Source: Metabacillus litoralis (lineage in GTDB: Bacteria; Bacillota; Bacilli; Bacillales; Bacillaceae). From it: DNA of 64,000 nt. The stretch lies in the NCBI RefSeq assembly GCF_003667825.1, contig NZ_CP033043.1, positions 1,551,001 through 1,615,000 of the forward strand, written 5' to 3'. The notes beneath the pieces are model-generated. The model saw only the letters and a program-made list of their open reading frames with translations. It was not told the DNA's origin and did not search any database. This document shows, one piece after another, positions 9,336-18,061 of the stretch (its first letter is position 1; each line of letters opens with the position of its first letter). A program made the translations under genes and the position numbers.

Positions 9336-9360
9336 TTTGTCAGCTTTTTTCAGAAAAATA

Positions 9361-9420
9361 GATACATATCCTTTTTTCAAGAACAGCGCTTTTTGTTGAA
9401 GATCCCTATTAAACTAAAAT
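9361..9420. repeat. Dispersed intergenic hairpin element, best copy
   Basis: Core TTCAAGAACAGCGCTTTT, followed by TGTTGAAGATC and TTAAACTAAA. It lies between two convergent genes and may act as their shared terminator. Confidence 0.6.
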
Positions 9421-9450
9421 CCAGTTAGTTTAACAAGAAACTCCAGTTAT

Positions 9451-9903
9451 TTAATTTTCATCTGGCTTTTCATCAAGAACCCATTGAATTTCAGCCTCGA
9501 AATCTAACTGAAGGACAGGATTGGGAAAACTTCCTGGGACAAACTCTAGGTCTTCTGAAAAACCAAATATGAAATTCTTTATTTCTATAGTATTAGTCTC
9601 ATTCCATTTGGACGATGTACTCAATTCTCCCTCTAACACTCTGCCTACTAAATGATAATGTCCCGTATATAATCTTCTCATAGTTTCTATGGTTGGGAAT
9701 TGAGAAAGATGTGCTGGCATAGCAGGGTCGATTCCTAGCTTATTGAATACATCTGCTACTGAAGAATCTAAATGCTTGCAGGCATCGACAAAATTATTGC
9801 AGTATAGACAGCTACATACATTTATACCTTCCTTATAGAACTCTCGTGTCTTAATAATATCAACTTCTAATAACCAATTTGCTAATCTAATCTGCTGTAG
9901 CAC
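9451..9903 (-). CDS. Conserved hypothetical protein with Cys cluster
   Basis: A 150-residue soluble protein from a GTG start behind GGAAGAGGTG. It carries a compact CSCLYCNNF cluster near residues 30-38, then a helix ending in LGIDPAMPAHLS and a strand segment YTGHYHLVGRVL. I recall a Firmicutes family with the same order (CxCxYCxN, GIDP, Y..HlvGri) and no assigned function. The cysteines suggest a metal or redox site, which is inference. Confidence 0.6.
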   Translation of the reverse strand: MLQQIRLANWLLEVDIIKTREFYKEGINVCSCLYCNNFVDACKHLDSSVADVFNKLGIDPAMPAHLSQFPTIETMRRLYTGHYHLVGRVLEGELSTSSKWNETNTIEIKNFIFGFSEDLEFVPGSFPNPVLQLDFEAEIQWVLDEKPDEN

Positions 9904-10134
9904 TACAACACCTCTTCCTTTATAAACCCCATTAATATAAATTATCTATTAATATCTTCATCACAAGTCCTTCTTAGACTATCCTGCCCTTTAACTTAAT
10001 TAAGTAAAGCTGCCACAAATGGCAGCTCTTTCTCTAATGCTCTTTGATTTTGAAAGATTTATTATACTTTGGAACTGCTTATGATTACTCTTAAGGCTAA
10101 AAGACCACTGATATACTGGATTTTTTCATCTGAA

Positions 10135-10806
10135 TTAATTAGATTGACTTCTTCTTAACAAACCTCTGAATAGTGTTAAATGAGAAAACGGGTCAACCTC
10201 ATCTTCACTCGGACTATACATCTCTTTATCATGATAAGGTAGTGTGATTTTTCGCCAATTAATATTATTCTCTGGATCTCCTGGCAAACATGAGATGAAC
10301 AAATCATACCCTTCACCATCACTTGTTGAAGCACCAAGCCTTCCTTCACCATATTGAATAGCCTTGTCAATTATATCTCTCAATTCTATAAGTGCTGCTT
10401 TATTTCCAACTATTATTGCATCATCATGCCAACATTTCTGTCCAAAAATATGTAAAGTAGGAAACTCTATATAACCCCCCTTTTTTTCTGCGATCACTTT
10501 TAAGAACTTAGGAATAAGAGTTTCATGAGACATGTCAGTTGTAAAAACATCCAGCTCTGATTGACATTGTCCAAAAATTTCTTCAAATTGCTGAATAAAA
10601 GGTGTCACTTCCACAAATAAAATAAGAGCATCCTTAATGAAATATGTACGCACCATCGTATCTTGTTTTTCATAACAAGCAAATGTCACGGTTGGAGACA
10701 ATTCCTCGTACTCAACCCTTCTAATTTTAAATTGTTTTCTCTTCCCCATGTTAGAGGGTATAGAAATGCTAGTGTCTATACCAACGAATAATGTTGTATG
10801 ATCCAT
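10135..10806 (-). CDS. Hypothetical protein, 223 aa
   Basis: A soluble protein of unrecognised family. Visible pieces are an N-terminal FVGIDTSISI strand, a central FLKVIAEKKGGYIEFPTLHIFG segment, WHDDAIIVGNKAALIELRDIID (helix after a strand) and a polar C terminus. GAAGGGG precedes the start. It lies 31 bases downstream of the nonsense-interrupted gene at 10838-11260 and is probably in one transcript with it. Paired small unknown soluble proteins could be an immunity-type pair, but nothing in the sequence proves it. Confidence 0.55.
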   Translation of the reverse strand: MDHTTLFVGIDTSISIPSNMGKRKQFKIRRVEYEELSPTVTFACYEKQDTMVRTYFIKDALILFVEVTPFIQQFEEIFGQCQSELDVFTTDMSHETLIPKFLKVIAEKKGGYIEFPTLHIFGQKCWHDDAIIVGNKAALIELRDIIDKAIQYGEGRLGASTSDGEGYDLFISCLPGDPENNINWRKITLPYHDKEMYSPSEDEVDPFSHLTLFRGLLRRSQSN

Positions 10807-10837
10807 AAATCTTACCCCTTCATTTTTAAAAAATTCA

Positions 10838-11260
10838 CTAAATTTCCTCTTGATAAATTTCCAACTTTATAGGAATTATTCCTAAAGGTATATTAAACTC
10901 CTTAAGACTTTCAATATGTTTAAAGAAATCATCAATACCTTCAAAATCCATAGACCACTCTTCTACCTTTAACTTCTTTAATTCCTTTGTTGGTTTAAAT
11001 AGAAATTCACAGTGCAGTTGTTCCAAATGAGAATATTCACCTTCTCGATATACACTAAATTAACGTACAAAATCGAAATGAAATAATTTCTCTCCAGTAA
11101 AATTATAAATACCACACTGAAATAATAGTTCTCTTTCTTCTTCGCCCTCAACTGACTCTTTTGAAAAAGCTTTAAAAGCTTCCCAGACATTTTTTATATC
11201 AACGGTACCTTCGCCAATCTTAGTTTTAAGGTAGCTTTCGGCATTCATAACGGTAATCAT
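10838..11260 (-). pseudogene. Conserved hypothetical gene interrupted by an in-frame stop
   Basis: A 66-codon frame from an ATG behind AGGAGGGG ends at a TAA (11060-11062). The same frame continues without shift for 73 more codons (FSVYREGEYSHLEQLHCEF onward). The two halves make one coherent 140-residue protein with CGIYNFTGEKLFHFDFVR before and LHCEFLFKPTKEL after the stop. A single C-to-T change (CAA to TAA) would explain it. The function is unknown. It heads the transcript of the 10135-10806 gene. Confidence 0.7.
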
Positions 11261-11366
11261 AGGATCCCCTCCTCTTTACAATACATCATTTTCAAGGCAT
11301 GATCGACCTAAAAAATTATTTAATAATAGCATACTTTATTTTTACGTAATTGATTAACAGAAGTAA

Positions 11367-11474
11367 TTAGCTGGCTTTATTTCCCCTTTTAAAATCGCCA
11401 TTAATAGTTGATTCCCCATGTATTACAGCGTTCTCAATAAATAATTCTGTAAGATCCTTTATATCTTTCTTCAC
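11367..11474 (-). pseudogene. DUF2019-like protein fragment
   Basis: A 35-codon frame from GTG after GGGAGATGA. It contains DLTELFIENAVIHGES then INGDFKRGNKAS, matching the start of small DUF2019-type proteins (helix, then GDxKxxNKA). It stops where the conserved domain would continue, so it is probably a decayed remnant. Confidence 0.4.
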
Positions 11475-11520
11475 TTCATTCTCATCTCCCAGATTAAGTA
11501 GCTAAAAAAGTGAATCCCCA

Positions 11521-11895
11521 TTAGAGTTTGTTAAATTGGTTCTTACCTATAAAATAAGTAATTAAAAAGTGAACTAGCCCAATAGTAAATAACAATATTA
11601 TAAATATAGGAACGAATATAAATAGAGGTAATACGCTATATTGAATGACCCATAAGACTAATAAAAAGAGCATAATAATACCTAAGTATATGGTAGTTCT
11701 AATGTTTCTAACGAGAAGTAGTATAGACATTATTGAACTGAAAAATAAAACTCCACCAGTTAGAAAAAGGACGCTCCTAATCATGTCTAACAGAGGAATA
11801 TATTCTAGGTCATGTATCGGCAAATTAGCTAAACAAATCGTGAAAGAGAAAAATAATGATAAAAGCAGCCAACTCCAGAAAAAGTACTTTCTCAC
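11521..11895 (-). CDS. Small polytopic membrane protein, 124 aa
   Basis: Four hydrophobic helices (about 5-24, 40-62, 66-88, 92-115), a short loop with NLPIHDLEYIPLLD after the first, and a C-terminal GKNQFNKL tail. It starts at GTG behind AGAGGTG. The family is not recognised. Confidence 0.55.
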   Translation of the reverse strand: MRKYFFWSWLLLSLFFSFTICLANLPIHDLEYIPLLDMIRSVLFLTGGVLFFSSIMSILLLVRNIRTTIYLGIIMLFLLVLWVIQYSVLPLFIFVPIFIILLFTIGLVHFLITYFIGKNQFNKL

Positions 11896-12034
11896 ACGGC
11901 ACCTCTAACTCAAAAATGATCTTTAATAAAATATATTAATAACCAATGCAGATGTGCATGGAAATATTTTGTATTGTTCATACTCGTGTTTTTATTGTTG
12001 AAGATATTAATAAAGGAATTAAAATTGCTACTTA

Positions 12035-12100
12035 ACATGAAAAAGCACTTTCCTTTATTCAAGATAAGCGCTTAATTGCTGAAAATCACTATTTTCTTCT
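12035..12100. repeat. Dispersed intergenic hairpin element, copy
   Basis: AAAAAGCACTTTCC then TTCAAGATAAGCGCTT, then GCTGAAAATCACTATT. It is diverged from the 9361 copy but keeps the same order. A partial copy (TTTTATTGTTGAAGAT) precedes it near 11988. Confidence 0.5.
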
Positions 12101-12150
12101 AAAACTAACTTTCCCACTTTGGTTTAAGTGTAATTTTTTACAATCTTATA

Positions 12151-12487
12151 TTAAAATCCTTGCTTCTTGTTTAGTATTGTTTTTAAAGTAAAGCCAATTA
12201 ACAACCCAGGAATAACACAAAGCATTGGAAACCATACTGGCCCAATAATATTCCAAAAAGTCTCACATGTGCTGAATACATAATTCCAACTGTCACAAGG
12301 AATGCTGAACTAACAAAGGGAGGATACGAGTAAGGATTTTTCCCCCACCTGCTTCTTTAAATGCATCCCACATGGCAAAGAAGTATAAACAGGGATAAAA
12401 CATAAGCCATTGATAATTTGTTTGAGAAACTGTCCCTTCTATATTTCCAATAAAACTCAAACGGATAATTTCATTAAAGTTTGCCAT
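12151..12487 (-). pseudogene. Membrane protein gene with two frameshifts
   Basis: The frame begins MANFNEIIRLSFIGN and reads to AFKEAGGGK. It then loses frame at the G5A5 run near 12340, continues in a second frame as NPYSYPPFVSSAFLVTVGIM, and shifts again near 12250 to finish as GPVWFPMLCVIPGLLIGF and a stop at 12151. The rejoined product, about 110 residues, has three membrane helices. Two lesions make a single sequencing error unlikely. The family is unknown. Confidence 0.65.
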
Positions 12488-12626
12488 TACGTTTATACCA
12501 ATTTCTAATCCAATAAATAAAATGCTTTAAGAAGCCGACCATTTAATATTTAAGAAAAGCCAGTTAAGGCAATACTCCACAAAATACTTTCAATTATTTT
12601 ATCTTTATTTTTCATCTCACTTTTTA

Positions 12627-13637
12627 TCATTTGTTTTTTGCCAAGTCTTCATGGTCTGTTGCTAGAGGGGGCTGTTCCATCCATCCATTGTCTATTAATA
12701 TATTCATACCGTCCTCAGCTAGTAATCCAATTTCTGCAATCATTTTTGCAAAATCAACTGATAAATCCTTTCTTTGACACATTGACATTGCCTCACCATA
12801 ATAACCAATGGCAGAAGAAAGTAAGGTAGATATATGAAACATCATAAGCTTATCAGAGAAAGGGGAAATTATTGAATCTGTAACCTCTGTTTCAAATGTT
12901 CTAGGGATGTGTAAATTCTCTTCAATTAACATTGAACTTAGCATTTTAAAGTGTTTGTTGCATAGATCCCTAGACCTTTCCATAAATTTTCTAACCTCTT
13001 TAGATTTAGCTACTTGACTGAACCCTAATTCTAGGACAGTTTTTGTCAGTGTTTTCTGCAAGTTAAGATAAATACCGCTAATTTCTACTGCACTTATAGG
13101 TCTACGTTTACCTAACCAGCCTTTTATAAAATCTTGTTTCTTTATAAACTCAACATTCTGATGATTGTTTAAACTAGGTGGTTTGCTAATAATTCCTTTC
13201 TCCGTAAGAACTTTAGTCGCCATATCATGTAATTCCAACGTTTCTGAAATAACACCTTTTAAGTATTTCCTCTGATCCTCTCGAACAACATTACCTATTG
13301 CACCTGCATATCTAGTCAGACCATGAACAGCCATGATATGAAGGTAAACAATAATATATGTGTCAGTAAATAAAGGAGGTGCTTCAACAGTAACATCTTC
13401 ATCTGTAAATCCCTTAGGTGTTGGGTAACCCTCTTTTGCTAAAAAAACTTCAACTTTCTGAAGGTGTCTTTCAGTTAGTGCAAGGGCATATTGTAACACC
13501 TGAATAATATCTTTATCCTTAACATGATTAAGAAAATAGAGAAACATACAACGGGCTAAGCTGTCATTTATATATTGTGTCCACAGGTTTGCAAGTTCAG
13601 ATGCACTTATCTTGTCTTTATGGTCGCTGGTTTCCAT
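12627..13637 (-). CDS. DUF3231 family protein
   Basis: A 336-residue helical protein made of two similar halves (about 10-160 and 180-325), as in the DUF3231 family. Visible pieces are SASELANLWTQYINDSLARC, a helix with ALTERHLQKVEVFLAKEGYP and, in the second half, RDLCNKHFKMLSSML. The repeated E..H..K pattern recalls ferritin-like four-helix bundles. Members are Bacillus proteins, some linked to spore coats; that role is inference here. It is a single gene. Confidence 0.8.
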   Translation of the reverse strand: METSDHKDKISASELANLWTQYINDSLARCMFLYFLNHVKDKDIIQVLQYALALTERHLQKVEVFLAKEGYPTPKGFTDEDVTVEAPPLFTDTYIIVYLHIMAVHGLTRYAGAIGNVVREDQRKYLKGVISETLELHDMATKVLTEKGIISKPPSLNNHQNVEFIKKQDFIKGWLGKRRPISAVEISGIYLNLQKTLTKTVLELGFSQVAKSKEVRKFMERSRDLCNKHFKMLSSMLIEENLHIPRTFETEVTDSIISPFSDKLMMFHISTLLSSAIGYYGEAMSMCQRKDLSVDFAKMIAEIGLLAEDGMNILIDNGWMEQPPLATDHEDLAKNK

Positions 13638-13811
13638 TTCTATACCTCCTGTAATTTGTCTAAAATAGTTAATCCGAATGTACCTTTTTTATTATCAAAT
13701 ATATCGGCAGATTTTTTTAAAAAAAGTAATTAAGGAAGCTCCTTTATTCCCTATTGCACTATCCTGCGCAACATCTAGGCTTCCGCTTATTAACTTTAAA
13801 GCATTTTCTGA

Positions 13812-14330
13812 TCAACCAGTTTCAATACTACCTTTAATATTTTGAACAAACTCTTCTTTGAAAAACCAACGATAAAACAATCTTGATGAATAATTTGTTA
13901 GACCTATAGTTATAAAACTCCAATACCACTTCCATTTTATATATTTAATAAGATTCGTGTACCGTTCTACAAGAACCTCCCCAAATGTAAGTATTCCTGA
14001 ATGAAAAATGATATAGAAAAATTTCATTAATCTATTCTTATTTTCAGGATAATTCATATTAAAAATTGCACACATAGAAGGATAAATAAAGTATTCAAAC
14101 GAAAAACTTGATTTGTTGGCTTTACTAAAAAACCTAACTGGATATTTAATAAGTCCCTTTTCAACCACAAGTAAACCAAACACCCACGTGACAGTCTGCT
14201 TATATAAAAACGCCAAAATCCCATGCCTTATCTTATCTTTAGGAATAAATCGAAATAGTAGCCCAATAGTCGCTAACCAAAATAACTTTAAGATAACCCT
14301 GTCTTTGAAGGCGTGTTTTGATTTACGCAT
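13812..14330 (-). CDS. Polytopic membrane protein, possibly CBO0543-like
   Basis: A 172-residue membrane protein starting at ATG 14330 behind AAGGGAA. Helices include FWLATIGLLFRFIP, HGILAFLYKQTVTWVFGLL and SFEYFIYPSMCAIFN. KYPVRFF and the YFIYP motif match a Bacillaceae family that I loosely associate with CBO0543; the name is tentative. A tail with LVERYTNLIKYIKWKWYW is also typical. No function is known. Confidence 0.55.
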   Translation of the reverse strand: MRKSKHAFKDRVILKLFWLATIGLLFRFIPKDKIRHGILAFLYKQTVTWVFGLLVVEKGLIKYPVRFFSKANKSSFSFEYFIYPSMCAIFNMNYPENKNRLMKFFYIIFHSGILTFGEVLVERYTNLIKYIKWKWYWSFITIGLTNYSSRLFYRWFFKEEFVQNIKGSIETG

Positions 14331-14384
14331 AATAACAATTCCCTTCCAGTCTTTGTACATATATATCAAAAGGAATTTGTTCCT

Positions 14385-14607
14385 TTAACTGAGTTTTTTA
14401 ATTAATTTCTTCCAGCACCCTGTCATTGACACAACCTTAAAGCCAAACCAATTCCTTTGCGTTTTTACATTCTCATTCTTTTGTAGTCGATCAAGTAGTC
14501 TTTTTACAGAAGAATTATGCTTACAACCTAACTCGCTTAATTCGTATGGTAAATTCACTTCATAAGCAAATAAAAGAAATAAGAGAAACTGGTAGTAGGT
14601 GTCACAT
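14385..14607 (-). pseudogene. Small conserved protein with frameshift after its start codon
   Basis: A strong SD (AAGGAAGG) precedes an ATG at 14607 that runs at once into TGA. Shifted by one base, the frame is open for about 70 codons: hydrophobic YYQFLLFLLFAYEVNLPYEL, then SELGCKHNSSVKRLLDRLQK and WFGFKVVSMTGCWKKL. The second frame ends with TAA at 14385. This looks like a small secreted or membrane-anchored protein inactivated by one indel. Confidence 0.5.
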
Positions 14608-15106
14608 TATATTTCCTTCCTTTTTCAGTCCACTTATTTCCCTATATACAACGCTCTAATTATTAACTGTATTTGTTGTTTAACCAATAAATTCAAGACA
14701 TATCACCCTCACTTGTATTTGCAATTACTTACACAAGTGTTATTTTCTTCAATAATTTCCTCCATATTCATTGCGTCCAAATAAGTGAAAATTCCTTTTA
14801 AAACAAATGGAGTAGTTCAAAAAAACAAAACATCTTCTCTTTATTGAACAAGGCGCTTCGTTCGAAAATCACTATTTATTTTAAACAGCGTAGCTGAATA
14901 AGAACATCTTATAAGGAGCTTTTTATACTTCTTAGTGAAGGATTCTGTTATAATTCACAGCAAGGTAATAAATAATGAAGATTTCACTTACTCTTTCTGG
15001 TGGGTTTGCTCTAATTGAGTTAGAGGGTGTCTTTGTTGATCAAGATTTTTGTTCATGAAATATATAAAAAGCTTACCAACAATTTAGAAGGTAAGAGAAT
15101 AATTAA
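14608..15106. other. Mostly gene-free stretch
   Basis: Apart from the 27-codon fragment at 14975, I find only a copy of the dispersed element near 14840-14880 (TTGAACAAGGCGCTTC), a TATAAT box near 14950 and a weak CTTACC/GGTAAG hairpin near 15073. Confidence 0.4.
14975..15058 (+). pseudogene. Possible emfourin-like protein N-terminal fragment
   Basis: A 27-codon frame beginning MKISLTLSGGFALIELEG, with TATAAT and AAGG upstream. The MK-x-x-SGGFA-x-I beginning resembles small protealysin-inhibitor (emfourin)-type proteins, but the frame ends early. A possible continuation (KLTNNLEGK) is visible in another frame. Weak call. Confidence 0.25.
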
Positions 15107-15295
15107 TCATTTATTATTTGCTAAATTATTTACTATGTATTTTGTTTGAATTGTAGAATATACGACACCTAACAAAGTCAATATGATTCCACTTACTAAA
15201 GAAGCTTTCTTCTGCTTTCTAAGAGAATATACTGTAAAAAGATAATGTGTTCCTGTGCAAATTATCATAGCAGGTATTAAGAATATAGACTTCAT
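15107..15295 (-). CDS. Small two-helix membrane protein, 62 aa
   Basis: It starts at ATG 15295 behind GAGGGCGTGAG. Two membrane helices (about 3-20 and 29-47) are joined by a basic loop SLRKQKKAS; the tail is IQTKYIVNNLANNK. It looks like an intact small protein of unknown function. Confidence 0.5.
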   Translation of the reverse strand: MKSIFLIPAMIICTGTHYLFTVYSLRKQKKASLVSGIILTLLGVVYSTIQTKYIVNNLANNK

Positions 15296-15459
15296 CTCAC
15301 GCCCTCGCCTTATCAATAATATTCCAAATCCATCAGGTTCTATCCATTTATTCGTAGTTACTTAAAAATCCCTCTCCAACTTTTTAAAGACCTTTTTTCA
15401 TAAATATTATAAATTTTGGAAATACTACTTACTATAATCATTTTTGGTTGGAGGTTCTT

Positions 15460-15936
15460 ATGAATTATAAAAAGGTAGCTTCTTTATGTATGTTAATTCT
15501 CCCTTGGGTAAGTGTGCCTCTTTTAGGTAAAAAATCTTTTGTCCGTTATTTACCTCCTGCGACCTTTGCGAGCTTATCTATGATTATTCTTAGCCTAATT
15601 GCAAATAGGAATAATTGGTGGAAAAATAGGAACCCATTATTTCCAAAAACCCCCATAGATTTCACATATATTTTAGGAGCTCATTTTGTGACGACACTAT
15701 GGGTATTCACACTAACATTTGGGTCATTTCCTTTATATTTAATAACAAACATAATTCTAGATTGTATTAACGCTTTCCCTTTTGCAGGCTTATGGAAAAG
15801 ACTTGGCTTTTTTAAATTTAAAAGAATGAGCCCCTCCATTTATTGGCTTATAACAGTACTTTTAGCAATCTTCCTATATTTTTATCAGCACACCCTTGAA
15901 AAAGTTGTTTTTAACACAAATTCTTCAGGATATTAA
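15460..15936 (+). CDS. Polytopic membrane protein of the YLP/WW/FPLY family (copy 1)
   Basis: A 158-residue protein with four or five membrane helices, started by ATG 15460 after TTGGAGG. Its marks are LILPW, a KK...RYLPPATF segment, NNWWKN, LWVFTLTFGSFPLYL, and a C-terminal SP-x-I..YFYQH. The same marks in the same order are found in the proteins at 17603 and 56514, so these are paralogues. I do not know a family name or function. A terminator follows at 15956. Confidence 0.65.
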   Translation: MNYKKVASLCMLILPWVSVPLLGKKSFVRYLPPATFASLSMIILSLIANRNNWWKNRNPLFPKTPIDFTYILGAHFVTTLWVFTLTFGSFPLYLITNIILDCINAFPFAGLWKRLGFFKFKRMSPSIYWLITVLLAIFLYFYQHTLEKVVFNTNSSGY

Positions 15937-15955
15937 GTCCCTATATTTATAAGTT

Positions 15956-15989
15956 GTAAGGATATATTTCATATTTCCTTACTTTTTTA
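15956..15989 (+). terminator. Terminator of the 15460 gene
   Basis: GTAAGGA and TCCTTAC arms followed by TTTTTTATTT. Confidence 0.6.
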
Positions 15990-16074
15990 TTTCTACTTCG
16001 CTTTTTAAGCGAAATCTACAGTATGAATGGTCTTCAAATTTTTTTTATCTCCTCTACATACCTTGTATTAGGGG

Positions 16075-16236
16075 GTGTTTAAAATAAAAGCAAGAAGCAT
16101 TTTTGCATGTATCGGTATCTCTTTAGTGACTTATGCCCTATTGGATTTTAACGATGAAACTCAAGTCTTTCACAATGTAATTTGTTCTTTTTTAGGTCTT
16201 ATAACATTGGGTTTGAGCCACAGATTTCTAAAATAA
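16075..16236 (+). CDS. Small membrane peptide, 53 aa
   Basis: An open frame beginning FKIKARSIFACIGISLVTYA with two hydrophobic segments separated by LLDFNDETQVFHN, ending LGLSHRFLK. The GTG start has AGGGG directly abutting it, which is poor spacing, so the true start is uncertain. Composition is coding-like and it resembles small Bacillaceae membrane proteins. Confidence 0.4.
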   Translation: MFKIKARSIFACIGISLVTYALLDFNDETQVFHNVICSFLGLITLGLSHRFLK

Positions 16237-16386
16237 ACAGAGTTAATTGCTAATCATTTATGACGCATTTTAGGTCTACTACGTAATAAAAGAGTTACTC
16301 TACATTATAACCTTTAACATGAAAAAGCTCTTATCTGTTCAAGTAACGGGTTCGGTTTCCGAATACAAAAACTAAATTAGCAAGCT

Positions 16387-16430
16387 AATAAGCAGTCCTA
16401 TTCGCTACTGAATAAGACTGCTTATTTTTA
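16387..16430 (+). terminator. Hairpin terminator
   Basis: AATAAGCAGTC and GACTGCTTATT arms around a 17-base loop, followed by TTTATT. It has no obvious gene immediately upstream other than the 53-aa frame. Confidence 0.6.
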
Positions 16431-16642
16431 TTGATATATATGGGGTTTAATTAAATGGAAGGTAACTAGGCCCAGAATTCCGAACCACTTTTAATATGGT
16501 GACATAAGTATTTGTCAGCATAAAAATTCGCAAGCTCATTGCTATTCCAAATGGTGTGCTAAAAATGATTTTAACTACCAGGGGGGATGATAGGCGGATA
16601 AATAAAGCAGATTATCCTTAATTGAGTAACCAATAGTATATA

Positions 16643-16832
16643 AATAAGCGGAGTTTTTCCGGTTAGAATGAAGAATGGAAATCAGTTTGGAGATATAAGC
16701 GGAATTTCTCCGGTTAAGCAATGTAAAATGGTCCATTTTTGTCTTTTTCGATTAAATAGGCGGAATCTTTCCGTCTATTTAATCTATTTTTCATGTTATT
16801 TTCTCAATAAGGGGAATTTCTCCGCTTATTTA
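16643..16832. repeat. Four copies of an AAGCGGA/TCCGCTTA palindromic repeat
   Basis: Copies at 16643, 16694, 16752 and 16806, spaced 46-58 bases. Each reads about ATAAGCGGAATTTCTCCGSTTA, forming a small CGGA/TCCG hairpin; the third and fourth have longer arms reaching AAATAG/CTATTT. The spacers are AT-rich and not conserved. Confidence 0.65.
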
Positions 16833-16895
16833 GTAGCTTATTTCCTGGCGATTCTTGAAGTTTTATAAATTGCTTAATCGGGTACTAATCTTGTA

Positions 16896-16930
16896 TAAAA
16901 AATGCTTGGAGCATCTCCAAGCATTTTTCT
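16896..16930 (+). terminator. Hairpin terminator
   Basis: AAATGCTTGGAG and CTCCAAGCATTT form a 12-bp stem with a tiny loop, followed by TTCT. It could act on both strands. Confidence 0.6.
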
Positions 16931-17025
16931 TTGCTGATTTACTTGTTATAATGCTTTTTAATCATAGTGCGAATTACTATACGAAAAGCAATGTTAATTT
17001 GTATTTTGTACTTCAAAACAGAACC

Positions 17026-17085
17026 TGTTACTGTTCAAGATAAGTGCTTTAAATTGTTAAAGATCATTATTAAACTAAAGCGCAT
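17026..17085. repeat. Dispersed intergenic hairpin element, copy
   Basis: GTTCAAGATAAGTGCTTTAA, then ATTGTTAAAGATCATTATT and AAACTAAAG. The tail matches the 9361 copy. Confidence 0.55.
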
Positions 17086-17394
17086 TGTTTTGCTGAGGAT
17101 TGTACTTGAACTAAACAACCCTTTAGCTGAATAAAACCATTTATTTCTTACATTTAGGAATTCAGTCCCCCCACAATATGGCCTTGTAGTAAAATTCGTT
17201 AAATTCGTAATCCTCTCCAGATACTACAACATTATTTCCTAATTAAAGAGGTCCATTAACAACTCATAGAAAAAATAGTCTAATTTAAATTCAATCGATG
17301 GTCGTATTAAACATACTTTATGAAGTTTATCTAATTGGTAATACCTATAATTGAATGAATATGTCATATAAGTGAACACAAAAGGAGGAAAAAA

Positions 17395-17436
17395 ATGATT
17401 ATGTTTTTACATGATATTTATTTACTAATAAATTAA
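17395..17436 (+). CDS. Thirteen-codon mini-ORF with ideal ribosome site
   Basis: ATGATTATG preceded by AAAGGAGG encodes MIMFLHDIYLLIN and stops. Such a perfect site before so short a frame suggests either a leader peptide or the surviving start of a truncated gene. No attenuator hairpin is evident after it. Confidence 0.3.
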   Translation: MIMFLHDIYLLIN

Positions 17437-17602
17437 TATCATAGATGCGATGATACTAACCGAAAAAAATATATTAAAAATGAGATATTGATTTTAAGCA
17501 GAGTAATTAAACAATAAGACTTTGCTTCATAAACGTATAAATGAATTCCAAACACACAAGATAAAGATAAATGATGAGTTATGTGATTGGAGTGCATATT
17601 TT

Positions 17603-18061
17603 ATGAATAAATTTTTTATGTTTTCTTCATTAGTTCTTCCTTGGTTAACCTTATTTTTTACAAATTCAATAAATAGAAAAAAGTATATGCCAGTAACTAT
17701 CTTCACTTCACTATTAATGACAATTATTTTTCAAATAGCTTATACATATAAATGGTGGACAATTCAAGAACAAATTGTTCCCTGGGGCTATATGATTGAT
17801 GTTAGTTTTGCATATGGCATATTTACTGTTGGAACTTTTTGGATCTTTAGTTACACTTCACACAATTTCATTTTGTACGTAATTGTTAATTTTATAGCTG
17901 ATTCATTCATGGCATATATTGCACTCCCATTATTAGGCGTACTAGGTATAGCGAAATACGAGAATATCTCTCCTACGCAATATTTATTTGTAATGTTTGC
18001 GCTGTCTTTTATTATTTATGGTTACCATCAGTGGCAAAAGAAAATTTTTGTAGATAATTAG
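17603..18061 (+). CDS. Polytopic membrane protein of the YLP/WW/FPLY family (copy 2)
   Basis: A 152-residue membrane protein; the ATG at 17603 (MNKFFMFSSLVLPW) aligns with the start of the 15460 paralogue and has TTGGAG upstream. It keeps VLPW, KKYMPVTIF, YKWW, FWIFSYTSHN and a final SPTQYLF..YGYHQW. It is more diverged than the other two copies. Function unknown. Confidence 0.6.
   Translation: MNKFFMFSSLVLPWLTLFFTNSINRKKYMPVTIFTSLLMTIIFQIAYTYKWWTIQEQIVPWGYMIDVSFAYGIFTVGTFWIFSYTSHNFILYVIVNFIADSFMAYIALPLLGVLGIAKYENISPTQYLFVMFALSFIIYGYHQWQKKIFVDN

Larger units (their letters stand above)
16237..17394. other. Gene-free stretch with hairpins and a four-copy palindromic repeat
   Basis: No convincing gene. 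Two hairpin terminators (16387 and 16896), four AAGCGGA...TCCGsTTA palindromes (16643-16832) and a dispersed-element copy at 17026 occupy it. Open frames across the palindromes have no ribosome sites. Confidence 0.5.

Noticed and set aside
10135..11260. Toxin-immunity pair
   Set aside because: The two adjacent unknown proteins show no toxin or immunity motif; only proximity suggested it.
16668..17043. Two plus-strand frames of about 65 codons
   Set aside because: They run across the CGGA/TCCG repeats and a terminator hairpin and have no ribosome sites.
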